Origin: Haberlea rhodopensis
Taxonomy: Eukaryota; Streptophyta; Magnoliopsida; Lamiales; Gesneriaceae
Assembly (NCBI GenBank): GCA_907163345.1
Contig: CAJQUN010000009.1
Location: forward strand, 6,200,001-6,264,000
Reading direction: 5' to 3'
DNA length: 64,000 nucleotides
Both the position numbers and the translations under genes were made by a program. The notes under the pieces are model-generated. The model ran no database searches. It was given only the letters and a program-made list of their open reading frames with translations, and was not told the origin of the DNA. Within the stretch, counting starts at the first letter, position 1. Each line of letters begins with the position of its first letter. Positions 34,061 through 45,299 of the stretch are shown piece after piece.

Positions 34061-34888
34061 GTATAACTACATTATTTTTGAATTAATATTCGGGGTGATT
34101 GATTATGAGTATTGAATATTAAAAACTTTAAATCTTGTTATATATAAATATATCGAATTACTTATAATATAATAGAGTATGTTAGTTTTGAGAAATAATA
34201 AAATGCTTTATTTAATTATATGATTATTTTGTTAGGGGGATGTTAGAAAAGTATTTATATATATAAATATATATTATATATATATTATATATATATATAT
34301 ATTTTGGTGAATAAAAAAGAAAAAAAATTTACACGACTCTAGTTCGAAAGATGACAAGTATTTGGAAATTAAAAGACACAATGTACTTGTTAATTCAAAT
34401 AAATAATATAAAATTTAAAAATAATTACAAAACTAAGGTAAAAAAAAAATTTAACAAAGTAGCGTAAAACGTAGACGGCACATGCGTTTTTAAAAACGCA
34501 CCTGGCGATTGCGTTTCTATAGAATTTTTTTTAAAAGAAATCTGACTCGAAAAAACGCATGTAGCATATGCGTTTTTCTTTTTAGCCTAATATTGCTACA
34601 CAGTTCAAGGTGAGCTTCCTGACAAACTGACCGATCATAAACAAAAAAAAAAGATCATGGCACACATATCGTTGCACATGTGTGAGAGGGAAGAATAAAC
34701 AATTGAGATTTTTAATACCCCTAATCAAATATTATGCTTTAAGTTTTTACATTTACTTAATTTAATTTTTATAAAATTAATTAAATTACATTTTATTTTT
34801 TATTCTCGACTTACTAATAATATAACATGAGTCTGATCATGAATGTCTAAACAACATAACTTAAAACTAACGAAATTTATCAAAATTA

Positions 34889-35208
34889 GGGTAAAATGCG
34901 TCAGAACCCCTGTGTTATAGTAAATATGCACGAAACTCTCATGTGTTAACAAAATATGAAAAAAAAAAACTCCTATATTTTCTTAAACTTCACATGAAAA
35001 CAAGGGGACTTCATGCCGAGTTTAAGAAAACGTAGGGGTTTTTTTTTGCCTATTTTGTTAACATATGGAGTTTCGTGCATATTTACTATAACACATGGGG
35101 GATTCATGCCGAGTTTAAGAAACCACGAGGTTTTCTTGCCTATTTTATTAACACATGAGAGTTCGTGCATATTTAATATAGCACATGGGGTTTTTACGGT
35201 TTTTACCC
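34889..35208. mobile_element. Foldback MITE, 320 bp, TSD TTA
   Basis: The ends GGGTAAAATGCGTCAGAACC and (reverse complement of the right end) GGGTAAAAACCGTAAAAACC pair well, and the homology continues for about 90 bases. TTA flanks both sides (34886-34888, 35209-35211). An additional internal copy (gccgagtttaagaaa at about 35014 and 35110) makes it a compound foldback. No transposase. Confidence 0.75.
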
Positions 35209-35609
35209 TTAAAATTATTGTATAATAATGCATTAAAGTGTTATTACGTTAAAATAATAACGTACAAGCTGTAGATGATGCATTCCTTGAGGATGTACAA
35301 GTTGTATCGAATGTTGAGAGTCAGATGTCATCACAATCTGAACCTTGAAGTCAATCAGCACATCTAAGGTAAAAGAGGGAGAGTTGAACCTTAGGCCACA
35401 GACATGCACTTCTAGGGTTCAAAGTAACGAGGATTTAGTTTATTCTCCTATGCAGAATTACCAGCACACTTGGGGGAATTTTAGTGTAAGTTGCCCATTT
35501 GCTAAGCTCTCTTGTTTTTTTTTCGAAAAAATGCAGATATTGCGATTTTAAAATTAATTATATTGCGATTTATAAAAATTATATTTAACTAATAAGTTTC
35601 ATTAATTTT

Positions 35610-35959
35610 TGTATGATCAAACACTTGCCACTTTACCACAAGTTATAGCTGATGGTAACAGTGCAACTCAAATCTTTTAAATCGTACATCATCACAAGCA
35701 CAACGTTTCGATCGATCACACAGCAAGGGTAATTGTTGTACCCCCAACAATCTCCCTCTCAATAATTGCACTCATTGCAACTCATGGAAATCGAACACAT
35801 GACATTGGATCTGATATCAATTGTAGGATCAAGCGCTTGCCGATATACCAAAAACTATAGCTGATGGTAACAGTGAAACTCAAATCTTTTAAATCGTATA
35901 GCAGAACAAACATCATGTTTCGATCGATCGCATAGCAAGGACAATTATATACCCAAACA
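35610..35959 (-). mobile_element. SMART/TRIM-like miniature LTR element, 350 bp
   Basis: Two direct repeats of 140 and 138 bp (35610-35749, 35822-35959) start TGTA and end AACA. The interior is only 72 bp. On the minus strand the right LTR is followed after 2 nt by TGATATCAGATC (35819-35808), 10 of 12 matches to the initiator-tRNA-Met primer site. GAGAGGGAGAT directly precedes the other LTR as a polypurine tract. The flanks are attTT-like (atttt and gtttt, 4 of 5). It holds primer site and PPT and nothing else. Confidence 0.82.
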
Positions 35960-36359
35960 GTTTTAAGTTAAATTGTCTTACACACCAACCTCCTTCTTCC
36001 TTCTTACACCCCACCTTGAATTGTGTAGCCACTAGTTGACAGGAGAAAGCTACAGAATTTTTAAAAATACTGTAGAAACGTTTCGTGTGATTTTAAAAAC
36101 GCATATGCCCTCTGCGTTTCTCATTATTTTAATAAAAAAAAGTTTTTTTAACGAAAAATGCATGCTATATGGGTTTTTTCGTGTCAGATTTTCTTAAAAA
36201 AAGTTCTGTAGAACCGCATCCATCAGGTGTATTTTTAAAAAAAAACGCATGTGCCGTCTACGTTTTACGCTACTTTGTTGATTTTTTTCTTTTTTACCTT
36301 ATTTTTGTAATTATTTGTAAATTTATATTATTTATTTAAATTAGCCCAAATGTACCTAT

Positions 36360-37941
36360 ACATAACATGAGTTATATTTTTTATCACTATATATGGTAAG
36401 ACTCGTCAAAATCTAGGTTTCAGTCATGGAGTCTAATCATTCCATGACTCAAACGAGAGAGAAAGAAAAGTCAGATGTGGTTGATATTCTTCCTTTTTTT
36501 TTTCTTTTTTTTTGTTTGACAAATGTGGTTGATATTCTGATAACGAGTGGTTGATGCCTACGATGTCCATATACCCATTTTCCGACATCCCAGATAGTAT
36601 GTATCAGCCTAAGATTGTTTGTTAAGATTCAATAATGATACAATCAGAGATGGAGCTAGATGATGGGCTTGAAATAATATTGTCACGCCACAAATCCGAG
36701 CATGGCACCGGCGATATCTTAAAATTTTAACAATAAATTTTGGAAAATATTTAGTTTCAGAAGTATATAGATGTTAGAAACTAGTCCGGTTTTATGAAAA
36801 ATTTAAAAAATTCTTTCTATAAAATTGTCATTTTTTTTATTTCGGTAATGATTGGGTGAACAAGGTTTGGTATTGGTCCAATAAAATGAATTTTTTTCTT
36901 TCCTTTTTCTTCGAGAGTGCTCATATGGTAGCACATAATTATTATCAACCCCAAATCAGCAAACATTATCACAAACTATAGCAGCGGCTAAATGAAATAT
37001 TAGCAGAAATAACGACAAAAGATTAATTCGACCCGATCTGATCGGAACAGGTACCCTATAACAATATTTAATCATTTAATCTCAATGATTTAGTCGGGTT
37101 AACTCTTCTCCAAGCATTTCTTTCTGTCAGAATATTATCATTGCTCCCTTTGTACTCCAAATCTGGTTTAATTTCGAGTCGTGCCTTATTCAGCCGATCG
37201 GCATGGGTACCGGATACCGGATTTAAAAAAAAAGCCCACCCCTACTTCGGGTTGCTGACTTCACATTTCCAATTGAGATCAGCACTTGAAAATGAAACAT
37301 AAATATTTTGACTAAGAACTCCCAAGCTATCAAATGTCATAATTCCAAATTACTAATATTATAAGAGATCGGTGGTGACATAAGTCAAAAATATTTTGTA
37401 GAAAGATTTTTATCCTTTTAACATATATAACAATATACATATATATTTTTACAATATTAGATAATATATCATCATAACATCGATAATAACAACTTGATTT
37501 CGTATACATGAATCACATCGTTTTCATCACAATATCACGATACTCATCCTAGGTTTTTTTTATACTACCATTAAGGATATCATCCTTAAAAGCTTAGATC
37601 GTGACATGTATAAGGGTAGCATCAAAGTAACCTAATCCTTCGAATCTTGATTGCAAATGATTGAATCTCAAGCGTTTGGGTGTGGATGTATAAACAAATT
37701 GTCCTAAAGTAGTATAAAAACTCATTAAGATTAGGACATGCATTAATGTTAATAATTATTATTACCGCGTATGAACTAGATTGAGAATTTGAAAGGATTG
37801 CAGATATGCTTTGAAATATGACGTGCACGTTCTATTTTCAAACTTTCTTAATAATAATCATTATTTATCCGCATTCTACACTTCAATTTCTTGTACTTGG
37901 ACTTATGGGAACAATGAAACGAATTTAAAAAAAAAAACACT
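36360..37941. other. AT-rich intergenic DNA
   Basis: No supported gene. An LTR-like start (tgtcacgccacaaatccga, 36681) is visible, but I found no matching end with the flanking aatat. The rest is unremarkable. Confidence 0.45.
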
Positions 37942-37946
37942 AAACT

Positions 37947-38492
37947 TGTTGGGATTAATAAAAGGATAATTGGGTTTAATTGTTAAAAGCACAATAATTA
38001 TTATTAATAATTTTGTTAATGAGAACAAAATTATGGTAAGTTAATTACGAATTGTCAATTAGGCTAAAGAAATCCCATATTGAAAAGTTGAGACACTTAT
38101 GGTTTGTTTATAATGAGATACAAATCAATATAGTGTAGTTAATTAGAAAAGATGGGTGCCCCTCGCGCGCTGTCCGTCCGTCCGCCCGGCTCGTCTCGTC
38201 TCGACTCGACGCGACTCAATCCGAACAGAGGTGATTTGGCGTTGTACCTTAGAAGCCTTAGAACTCACTTGTCCAAGAGGCCAGAAGCTAAGGCTGACAA
38301 ATTTGAGTTTACGGGCACACGGCTTGATGTGGCCTCGTCCACAAACATTTCCAAATTCTTGTTGTGTTTTTCTTACAGTTTATAAATTGTTACTGTAAGT
38401 TCTACTGTTTTACTGTATTACAATATAATTCAATTTTATCATAATTGTTAAATTGATACAATGTTTCGATATAATATAGAGAAGAAACAACA
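37947..38492 (+). mobile_element. Solo LTR (546 bp), TSD AAACT
   Basis: Begins TGTTGGGATT and ends AAACAACA, flanked by AAACT on both sides (37942-37946, 38493-38497). It includes a GC-rich, pyrimidine-loaded tract (cgcgcgctgtccgtccgtcc, 38165-38215) and ttttcttacagtttat, both seen in copia LTRs of this type. Overlapping frames here (77 and 80 codons) are incidental. Copia assignment is by end sequence. Confidence 0.85.
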
Positions 38493-38842
38493 AAACTTTC
38501 CTTTAACACTGTATATCTCATTCACAACATGTGCATGACATTATGTATCTCCTTCTCAAATCTTGCATTTGATTTTGCGCAACATGTAATGGGTTCAAGA
38601 TTATACTATATCGCGTGAACCATCTCATGTATATGTAATACAGTATAATCACTAGCATTGAGCCAGGATTCTAATATTCGAGGGCGAAATTTTTTATAAA
38701 AAAAAACCATATATGATGTTAAAAAATGTTACATGTTATATTGATAAAAAAAAAGAGATATATCCTATAATTTGGCTTACTTGATAACAAACTATATTCA
38801 TAAAGCACCACAAAGTATAAATTATAATAAAAGTTATATAAC

Positions 38843-41600
38843 AATATATAACACAATATGTGATGTATTCTCGGTTATGTCTAAGTTGTGGCCTACGTTT
38901 CTTAATGCGATCAAATTCATCTACAATTGAACCAATCTCACAATTTTGAGCAATTTCTTTCCAATATGCATAAGTAAGATAGTAGATAAGAAATCATCTT
39001 CCATTTTATTCCTCAACCTTGTAAAAACTTTATATGAAAGTATTCGATCCACACACTTGAGCTCGCCTAGCAAAGAGAAAACATGGAAGACGAAATGTTG
39101 TATCTTTGAAAGACGAATACTCCAACCAATCAGGAAAATGTTTGTACCATGAAGAACAAAACTTTCTACCATTCCTGTCAATAAGCCCACTGGATTTTGG
39201 TTGATAAGGATCTTGCATTAGATATGCTTGTCGAATTACATATCTTTTATCTACATGGTTGTGATATCCCCGAAATGATTATGTGCATTTGAACATTAAT
39301 TATGTTGTGAGAAGATTATGGTGTTAATTTATTGGGTTAGATTAATAATTGGGGGGAAATGTTTAGTCATGTGGTAGTCATGACCTAGTAATGCATTTTA
39401 GGGTATATGTTGAGATTTTGAGTTATGGCATGATTAATTGGGGTGTGTTGATGGTGTTTTGATAAAGCATGTTTAATTAGAGATTTGATGCACCTTATCT
39501 ATAAAATATCATGTGATGATATTTTAATACATCATGCTAAATACCGGGACCAAAAACACATCATACCACTCATTTTACCAACCCTCAACCCATACCCCCT
39601 TTCTGCGGAAAACACTTGACCCATACCCCCCACTTGCCCTCCCCACACTCCACCATCCTCACTTGGAAAACCCCTCCCCTTCACCCCCATTTTCGTCCAA
39701 CATCTAGCAGACAAGTAGGAAGGTGAAGGCTGCAAATTCTTGGTGAGGAAACCTTCCAAAAGTTGGAGCAAAAGAGGGTGAGGAACCATAACCTGTTTTG
39801 GTTTAAGTTTTGTTTGAGTTCATGTTTATTTTGAGTGAAAAATGGCATGTTTAGTAGCCTTTTGTTGTGATACTTGTTTTGGAGGCTTGCAGGGTAGTAT
39901 AATGTAGCCTCAAGCATGTTTGTTTGGGCATGATTTACGTTTATGGTGGTATAATTGTTCGCTTGAAAGTTGGTGCTCGAAAATCTGGAAATCGCGAAGG
40001 AAAACAGAGCTACCGATCGATCGCTGCTGAAGGAGCGATCGATCGCTCGAGACCAGAAAAGATTGGCGATCGATCGCCACAATAGCGCGATCGATCGCTG
40101 AGGTCCAGTAGCCTTTGGCGATCGATCGCCAATAAAGGGGCGATCGATCGATCGCTCGAGACCAGAAAAGATTGGCGATCGATCGCCACAATAGCGCGAT
40201 CGATCGCTGAGGTCCAGTAGCCTTTGGCGATCGATCGCCAATAAAGGGGCGATCGATCGCTAAATTTTTTGAATAATAAGGCAGTAGCATCTCGCGATCG
40301 ATCGGAGCTGAGTAGCGATCGATCGCGAGATGACAAATTTTGGCAAATTGTTATATTTGATTTGTTTTTGGTATTGGATTGTATTGAACCATCTAATATT
40401 GTGTTATACACTTGTGTAGAGCCATCACAGGTAGCCACACAACGTATGGGATAGAGCCCTGCAACTGAAGATATTTTGGAAAGGTACGTAAGCGACGTAC
40501 GGGCACCCAACGGTAACATGTATTATATGTTTATTAATTTGACACACGATAGATGCAAGTATGTATCAGTTTATGCATTGTGAGTGTGATACATGTTGAT
40601 TATGCATTGTAGTTGCATATGTATGTTGTGGAACATTTGGTGTGTATTCCACGAGTCACGGTTATCACAGTGATGATTTTAACGATTGCCGCTACTATGC
40701 CGCTAAAATGTGAAGCGAGGGGGTGGAGGTCCGCTTGCACATTGAAGCGAGGCTTGCCATATGAAGCGAGGTTAGAAATGCCGCTTATATGATGAAGCGA
40801 GGGGGGGAGGTCCGCTTGTTCTAAAGTTATGAAGCGAAGGGCATTAAAATACACTGATGATGAACTGACTAAGGATTGATTTCAAGATTTAAGAAGTGAA
40901 GTTATGTCATGACATTTGTTTAAAATCGTAATATCAGTTATTGATTTAATTATGAGTTATGGTATAGGGACAACCAAAATGGGCGTTTTAAATGCATTGG
41001 AATTCAGGAAGTATTTTATATCTATGGTTTATGCATTTACGCTTTACATTCATATTATGTTGAATATGAATTACCATGTGCTCATGTGTTGGGGGTTGTC
41101 TTTGTAGGTGCTTTTGACATGGAGAACCAGGGTCGGGGTTGATACACTGAGCTGTAAGGAGTGCTACAGGATTAGCAGAACAGAAATTACTTTTGTATAG
41201 CTTCTACATAGTGTAGACTAAAGCTTTAGTCTAGTACACTTTTGTTAGGAATGTATCTAATTCCTTTTGAACTTCTTTGGTACTGTAACTCTTAAGCTCA
41301 GGATTATCAACACGGCCTAATACTCTGATTTATGAATGATTAGTTATCTTAATTGCACCTTAGAATCTTGTTTAGATAACGGGGTTTCACAATGGTGACC
41401 CATGTCATCTCCCGCTTGCATGGTCCCGTTCTGTCAATATTAACTGAATCTTTTTCAATCATTGGAACTTTCCTCGGGAGAGAATCGGGATATATAATTT
41501 GACATTCAGGAATAGTCGCATTTTCAGGAAGTACATTATCATTATTAGTTATAGGAGAAGCGACAAATTGAATACAACTTTTCTTGAAATAAGAATAAAC
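38843..41600 (-). pseudogene. hAT-derived TTF-type zinc-finger protein relic, split by a solo LTR
   Basis: On the minus strand, 41600-41397 encodes an N-terminal segment (YFKKSCIQFVA ... PDSLPRKVPMIEKD). A solo LTR (39260-41391) follows. Then 39254-39030 gives YLMQDPYQPKSSG and WLEYSSFKDTTFRLPCFLF, the TTF-type zinc finger of plant hAT-like (MYM-type finger 1-like) proteins. Directly after, 39029-38843 reads RLRNKMEDDFLSTILLMHI and then DEFDRIKKRRPQLRH, resembling the C-terminal dimerisation region. The several hundred residues normally between are gone, so the gene was internally deleted as well as interrupted. Confidence 0.72.
39260..41391 (+). mobile_element. Solo LTR (2132 bp), TSD ATGGT
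   Basis: Begins TGTGATATCCCC and ends GGGGTTTCACA, with ATGGT on each side (39255-39259, 41392-41396). It contains about twelve CGATCGATCG palindromes (40016-40326), most of them in a nearly exact 109-bp tandem duplication (40036-40144, 40145-40253). No pol sequences. Same general family as the 8851 and 45572 LTRs. Confidence 0.9.
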
Positions 41601-42734
41601 TCTCCTCTAACTACTCATTTACATATTTGAAAGATCTTCGGTATTTCACATCATTGAACATTTATGTCCAAATTTTATTTTCTCAAATATAACAAACCTG
41701 TCAATATAAAATACATAAATAATAAATAAGGACCCAATTCTTAAACTACATATATTAACTTGTACACAGTTGACAGTACACCTTTTCTTACACATCACGC
41801 TACATTTAAAACAACGATGATCTAAATACAATAAATCATAGCCAATGCGTCACTACAACAAAAAACACATCAAAAACGAGAAACAAAAGAATACAGGATT
41901 AAAATCAGAAATCTTCAATCGGGCCAAGAATAGAAGATAAATCAACCTTCTCAAAATTAACACATGTCTTATGATAATAGAGAAAAAAGAACCTGAAAAA
42001 CAAGAAAAACGTGATTGTTGATGGGGGGAAGTGTGTGTGTGAGTTATTTTGTTATATTAAATGGGTCAATTGGTAAAGAAAAGAGAGAACAAAAAAAATA
42101 TTAATTTAGCCCCGCCCACAAAACCTCACGCAGCCTTATTTTCTTCTTTGCATGGAGTTGTATTGAATATGAGTTGATCTTTACCCATGTATAAGTGAGA
42201 ATAATGAAAGGTTATGGGGGCAAAAGGTAAAATTTCAAAAAAAACCACAAATTACGTAGAGGGATGTCGAATGATCAATATTATATATGTCCCTCCTATA
42301 TAATATGAGTGGTGTATTTGGGCCTTGCTTGAGTGAGATTTTAACATGCATAATCATGCTCGGATGAGTCGATATGTGATATCAAGTTCATTTGTTTATA
42401 TTAGTCTACTCATGAGTCAAGATACACAAAGATTGAATTATATGAGTCTGACACCTTCCATGGCTTTTCAATTTGGATATCTAGGACAAAGTGATTACAC
42501 TACACGGTAACATTTATCACATGACATGTCATGTCGAGAAACTGATATTTTCGTAACTTGGGTAACTTGATGTGTTGCTAGATATTACTCATTTCATTTG
42601 ACATGATCAAGACTTTTTGTCACTACCAACATTATGAGAACATATTGGGTCGCACACAAAGATTGAATCGAAAAAGGACTCAAATTCATAAGATGATTTA
42701 TTTTTTAATTCAAGAACAAAATTGCAAAATGTAC
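41601..42734. other. AT-rich intergenic DNA, no gene recognised
   Basis: It may include the lost 5' part of the hAT-like gene. Nothing specific can be supported. Confidence 0.4.
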
Positions 42735-42850
42735 TTTTTGACAACCAGTGAGTGACATATTGGTTAGTCACCCAGACCCCCATGTAATGACTCGAGTTCG
42801 AGTCATCCCCACCCCTTAGTGATGAATTGGAGGACCTTACAATAAATCAA
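42735..42850 (+). repeat. Possible tRNA-derived SINE head
   Basis: A pol III B-box-like word (gagttcgagtcatcc, 42791-42805) follows an A-box-like stretch (gtgacatattggttagtc, 42748-42765) at tRNA-like spacing. The tail reads ttacaataaatcaaat. No TSD was found and the A box is weak. Confidence 0.35.
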
Positions 42851-43860
42851 ATAACACCTTCACGGTGTACCAACACGAAGATTCAAAAGACCTCTCACAA
42901 GAAATAAATTACAAACTCCAATACAACACAAATGTATGAAGTTTGCAATGCTAGAATGATTTTGATTGAGCAAAGCTTTCTTGTAGTGTACCCTCTTGTT
43001 TCTTGTCTTCAGATTGATCCAAAACATACATATTTATAGTGTAGAAGGCTCCCAAGGCTCCTACTAGCTGTTGCTACACATAAGGCTTGAATCACTCCAA
43101 GATCGCCTCGGGCGATCACCATCGCCAGGTTCTAACGGTCAAATCTGGCCAGATCGCCTCAGGCGTTCCTTGCATCACCTGGGGCGATCGCCCTTTGAAA
43201 ATTTGTCGTAGGTAAGCTTCTGGATCGCCAGGCGCGCAGCGTGCCATCGCCTGAGTCAATGGTGCGCGGCGTTGGCACGCGTGGCTCGGATCGCCTGAGG
43301 TGATGGCCCGAAACGCATGAAACTATCTGCCAGATTTCAACTCTCTCAAACTTTGCACTTTTCGACCATCTTAAGCTCGTTTCTGGGAAAAGTGGTAAAC
43401 ATGAAAGTTGTAGCCCTTCCTCTTAGCTACGTGTGGACAAAATTCATTGCATTTAATTAAGGTATGAAGAAGTTATGCCCAAAATGCTACAACCGCTCAA
43501 ACCTTGCTACAATCTGCACTTACTATGACTTCCATGCCATTTTGCTCCATGATATGAATTTGCCCACCAACGGACCATTGGTTTGTGGGTCTTCATATCA
43601 TCATAAAATATTGTTTCAACATCATTTCACACATGTTGAACACTAATTATCATCGTTCATAGATGTATTTCCTCTCATTAGCTTCCTTGATAAAATCCAC
43701 GGTGTCCTATGAACTCGCAAATGACATTGTGTAACTTGGGTCCTCTTTCATTGGTCTTCCCAGCCAATTTATCAATCTAACCATGTACACTAAGTAGACA
43801 TATTAGTACAACAAATGCAAGTTTTGTTGATCATCAAAACTCATAAATAATTCGGAGATA
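42851..43860 (-). repeat. LTR-like stretch with GC-rich atcgcc words
   Basis: Contains a minus-strand TATA (TATAAATATG near 43042-43033) and a GC-rich tract at 43100-43310 rich in gatcgcc/ggcgatc words, unlike the AT-rich neighbours. This resembles a retrotransposon LTR in minus orientation, but no TG...CA pair with a TSD was identified. Confidence 0.35.
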
Positions 43861-43899
43861 AATTAAGCATTAAACTCAACAATGTGTTTAAGGCTCAAC

Positions 43900-44425
43900 A
43901 GAGATGCACTAAAATTTGACATTGGTGCACTAAAATTGGACATTGGTGCACTAAAATTAGACATTAAATGCACGCAATTTACATTTGGTGCACTAAAATT
44001 GGACATTGGTGAATGATTTATTTTGGAATATGAGTGCACGATTTTTTTTTGCCCGGTGGTGCACGATTTTTTTTGCCTGGTGGTGCACGATTTATTTTGG
44101 CATATGGGTGCATACATTTTTTTGCCTAGTAGTACATGATTTTATTTTGGCCTTTGGGTGTACGATTTTTTTGCTCGGTGGTGCACGATTTATTTTGGCT
44201 TGTGGGTGCACAAATTTTTTTACGTGGTGGTGCACGCTTTTTTTGCCTGGTGATGCAAGATTTTTTTTTCCCGTGGGTGCACGATTTTTTGGCATGTGGG
44301 TGCACGCGCTACTGTAATCAGTGCTACAGTAACGGTGATGCACGAACTACAGTAACCGCGCGGGGATTATTAATATCATTTCAAGAGAAAATGGACTTAA
44401 ATGAATTGCTATTTTTTTCATAGAC
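43900..44425 (+). repeat. GTGCAC-punctuated tandem array
   Basis: About fourteen short units of 20-50 bp each contain gtgcac(ga/ta) followed by a T-run and ttggc or ttgcc. The first few (43903-44010) are ggtgcactaaaattggacat; the later ones gtggtgcacgatttttttt. The 3' flank (ctacagtaaccgcg ... tcatttc ... aaaatggacttaaatg) matches the reverse complement of 55810-55885, so it belongs to an element family. Open frames here (Phe/Cys/Trp-rich) are artefacts. Confidence 0.75.
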
Positions 44426-44771
44426 TAGGTTGAATTGTTGTCGATTAAATGGTAGCGGATTGCAAGTGTCCTTTTTAATACTCTCAATTATATGAAGTTT
44501 TTAAAAATAAATCTATGGAGCCCAAAATAGATATTCAGACATGAAGGGGCAATACTTACAACTATACACGACTTCTATAATATAAATTATAAATAAAAGT
44601 GATTATCGAGGGCAGCCTCCACACGGTTTCATGCATTTATGAATCAGTTTGTGTCCACCAGCCCAACATGTTTTATATGAGCACCGCATATGCGTTTAAT
44701 AGTATAACAGCTATTGCTTATTATTGAAAACTTTTTATTCTAATTTCCGTGTAGGGTGCCCATATATGTAT
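44426..44771. other. Intergenic DNA, nothing recognised
   Basis: Short AT-rich stretch between the GTGCAC array and the microsatellite. Confidence 0.4.

Positions 44772-44823
<52 letters not shown>
44772..44823. repeat. Compound microsatellite (CA)n(TA)n
   Basis: About 28 bp of CA runs into about 25 bp of TA. Confidence 0.95.
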
Positions 44824-44882
44824 AATTTAATCTAATGATAATAATTATTAACTGAATTCTACTCTAAACATATTATTATGGA

Positions 44883-45144
44883 TGTTGAAAGATCATAAAT
44901 CAATTAAGTGTATTTAATCCCCTTAATTATCTTGTAATTCTTGACTATTGAGATGATCTATTGACTCTTAAGATTATTTTTCTTAGTACTATATATATTG
45001 ATCTATATATATTGATCGTTTTGTAACAAGTTTGAGTAGAAATAGAAAGTAGAAAGGATAACTTTATCTCCTCTTTGTCTTCTTGTAATTTATTTATATC
45101 TTGTGTTCAAAACCCTTATGTTCAACACTACTATTTTTACAACA
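44883..45144 (+). repeat. 5' LTR of a decayed copia element
   Basis: 262 bp, begins TGTTGAAAGATC and ends TTTACAACA. Two bases later comes TTATCAGCACGG (45147-45158), the primer-site type found next to many plant copia LTRs. A TATA (ctatatatattg) lies near 44990. No matching 3' LTR is in the window. Confidence 0.78.
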
Positions 45145-45299
45145 TATTATCAGCACGGATTCTAGTCATTTTTATTAACACACTACTTTTACAATACAAT
45201 ATATACTCAAAGGTAAATTGTCTATATATTTTGATTGTTTAATATTTGCACATTGTCATCGATTCATTCATTTATTTATTTTTAAAAAACTTGCTATAT

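Larger units (their letters stand above)
34380..36350. repeat. Large inverted-repeat unit with ~240-330 bp arms
   Basis: The left arm (about 34380-34625; key words aaagtagcgtaaaacgtaga, cggcacatgcg, aaacgcatgtagcatatgcg, gctacacagttcaaggtg) is mirrored by the right arm (about 36010-36345). Arms are diverged by indels. The ~1.4-kb spacer holds two later insertions. It behaves like an old foldback or Mutator-like non-autonomous element. Its exact termini and TSD could not be fixed. Confidence 0.7.

Noticed and set aside
36681..37540. Solo LTR starting tgtcacgccac
   Set aside because: No CA end followed by the expected aatat flank.
39681..40519. 186-, 169- and 126-codon frames with Ile-Asp-Arg-Ser repeats
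   Set aside because: They come from the CGATCGATCG array in a solo LTR, in overlapping frames.
42735..42850. A functional tRNA gene
   Set aside because: Only a B-box-like word is good; acceptor and anticodon stems do not pair. Listed as possible SINE instead.
43900..44345. Phe/Trp/Cys-rich frames across the GTGCAC array as membrane proteins
   Set aside because: Translated low-complexity repeat with frames open on both strands.
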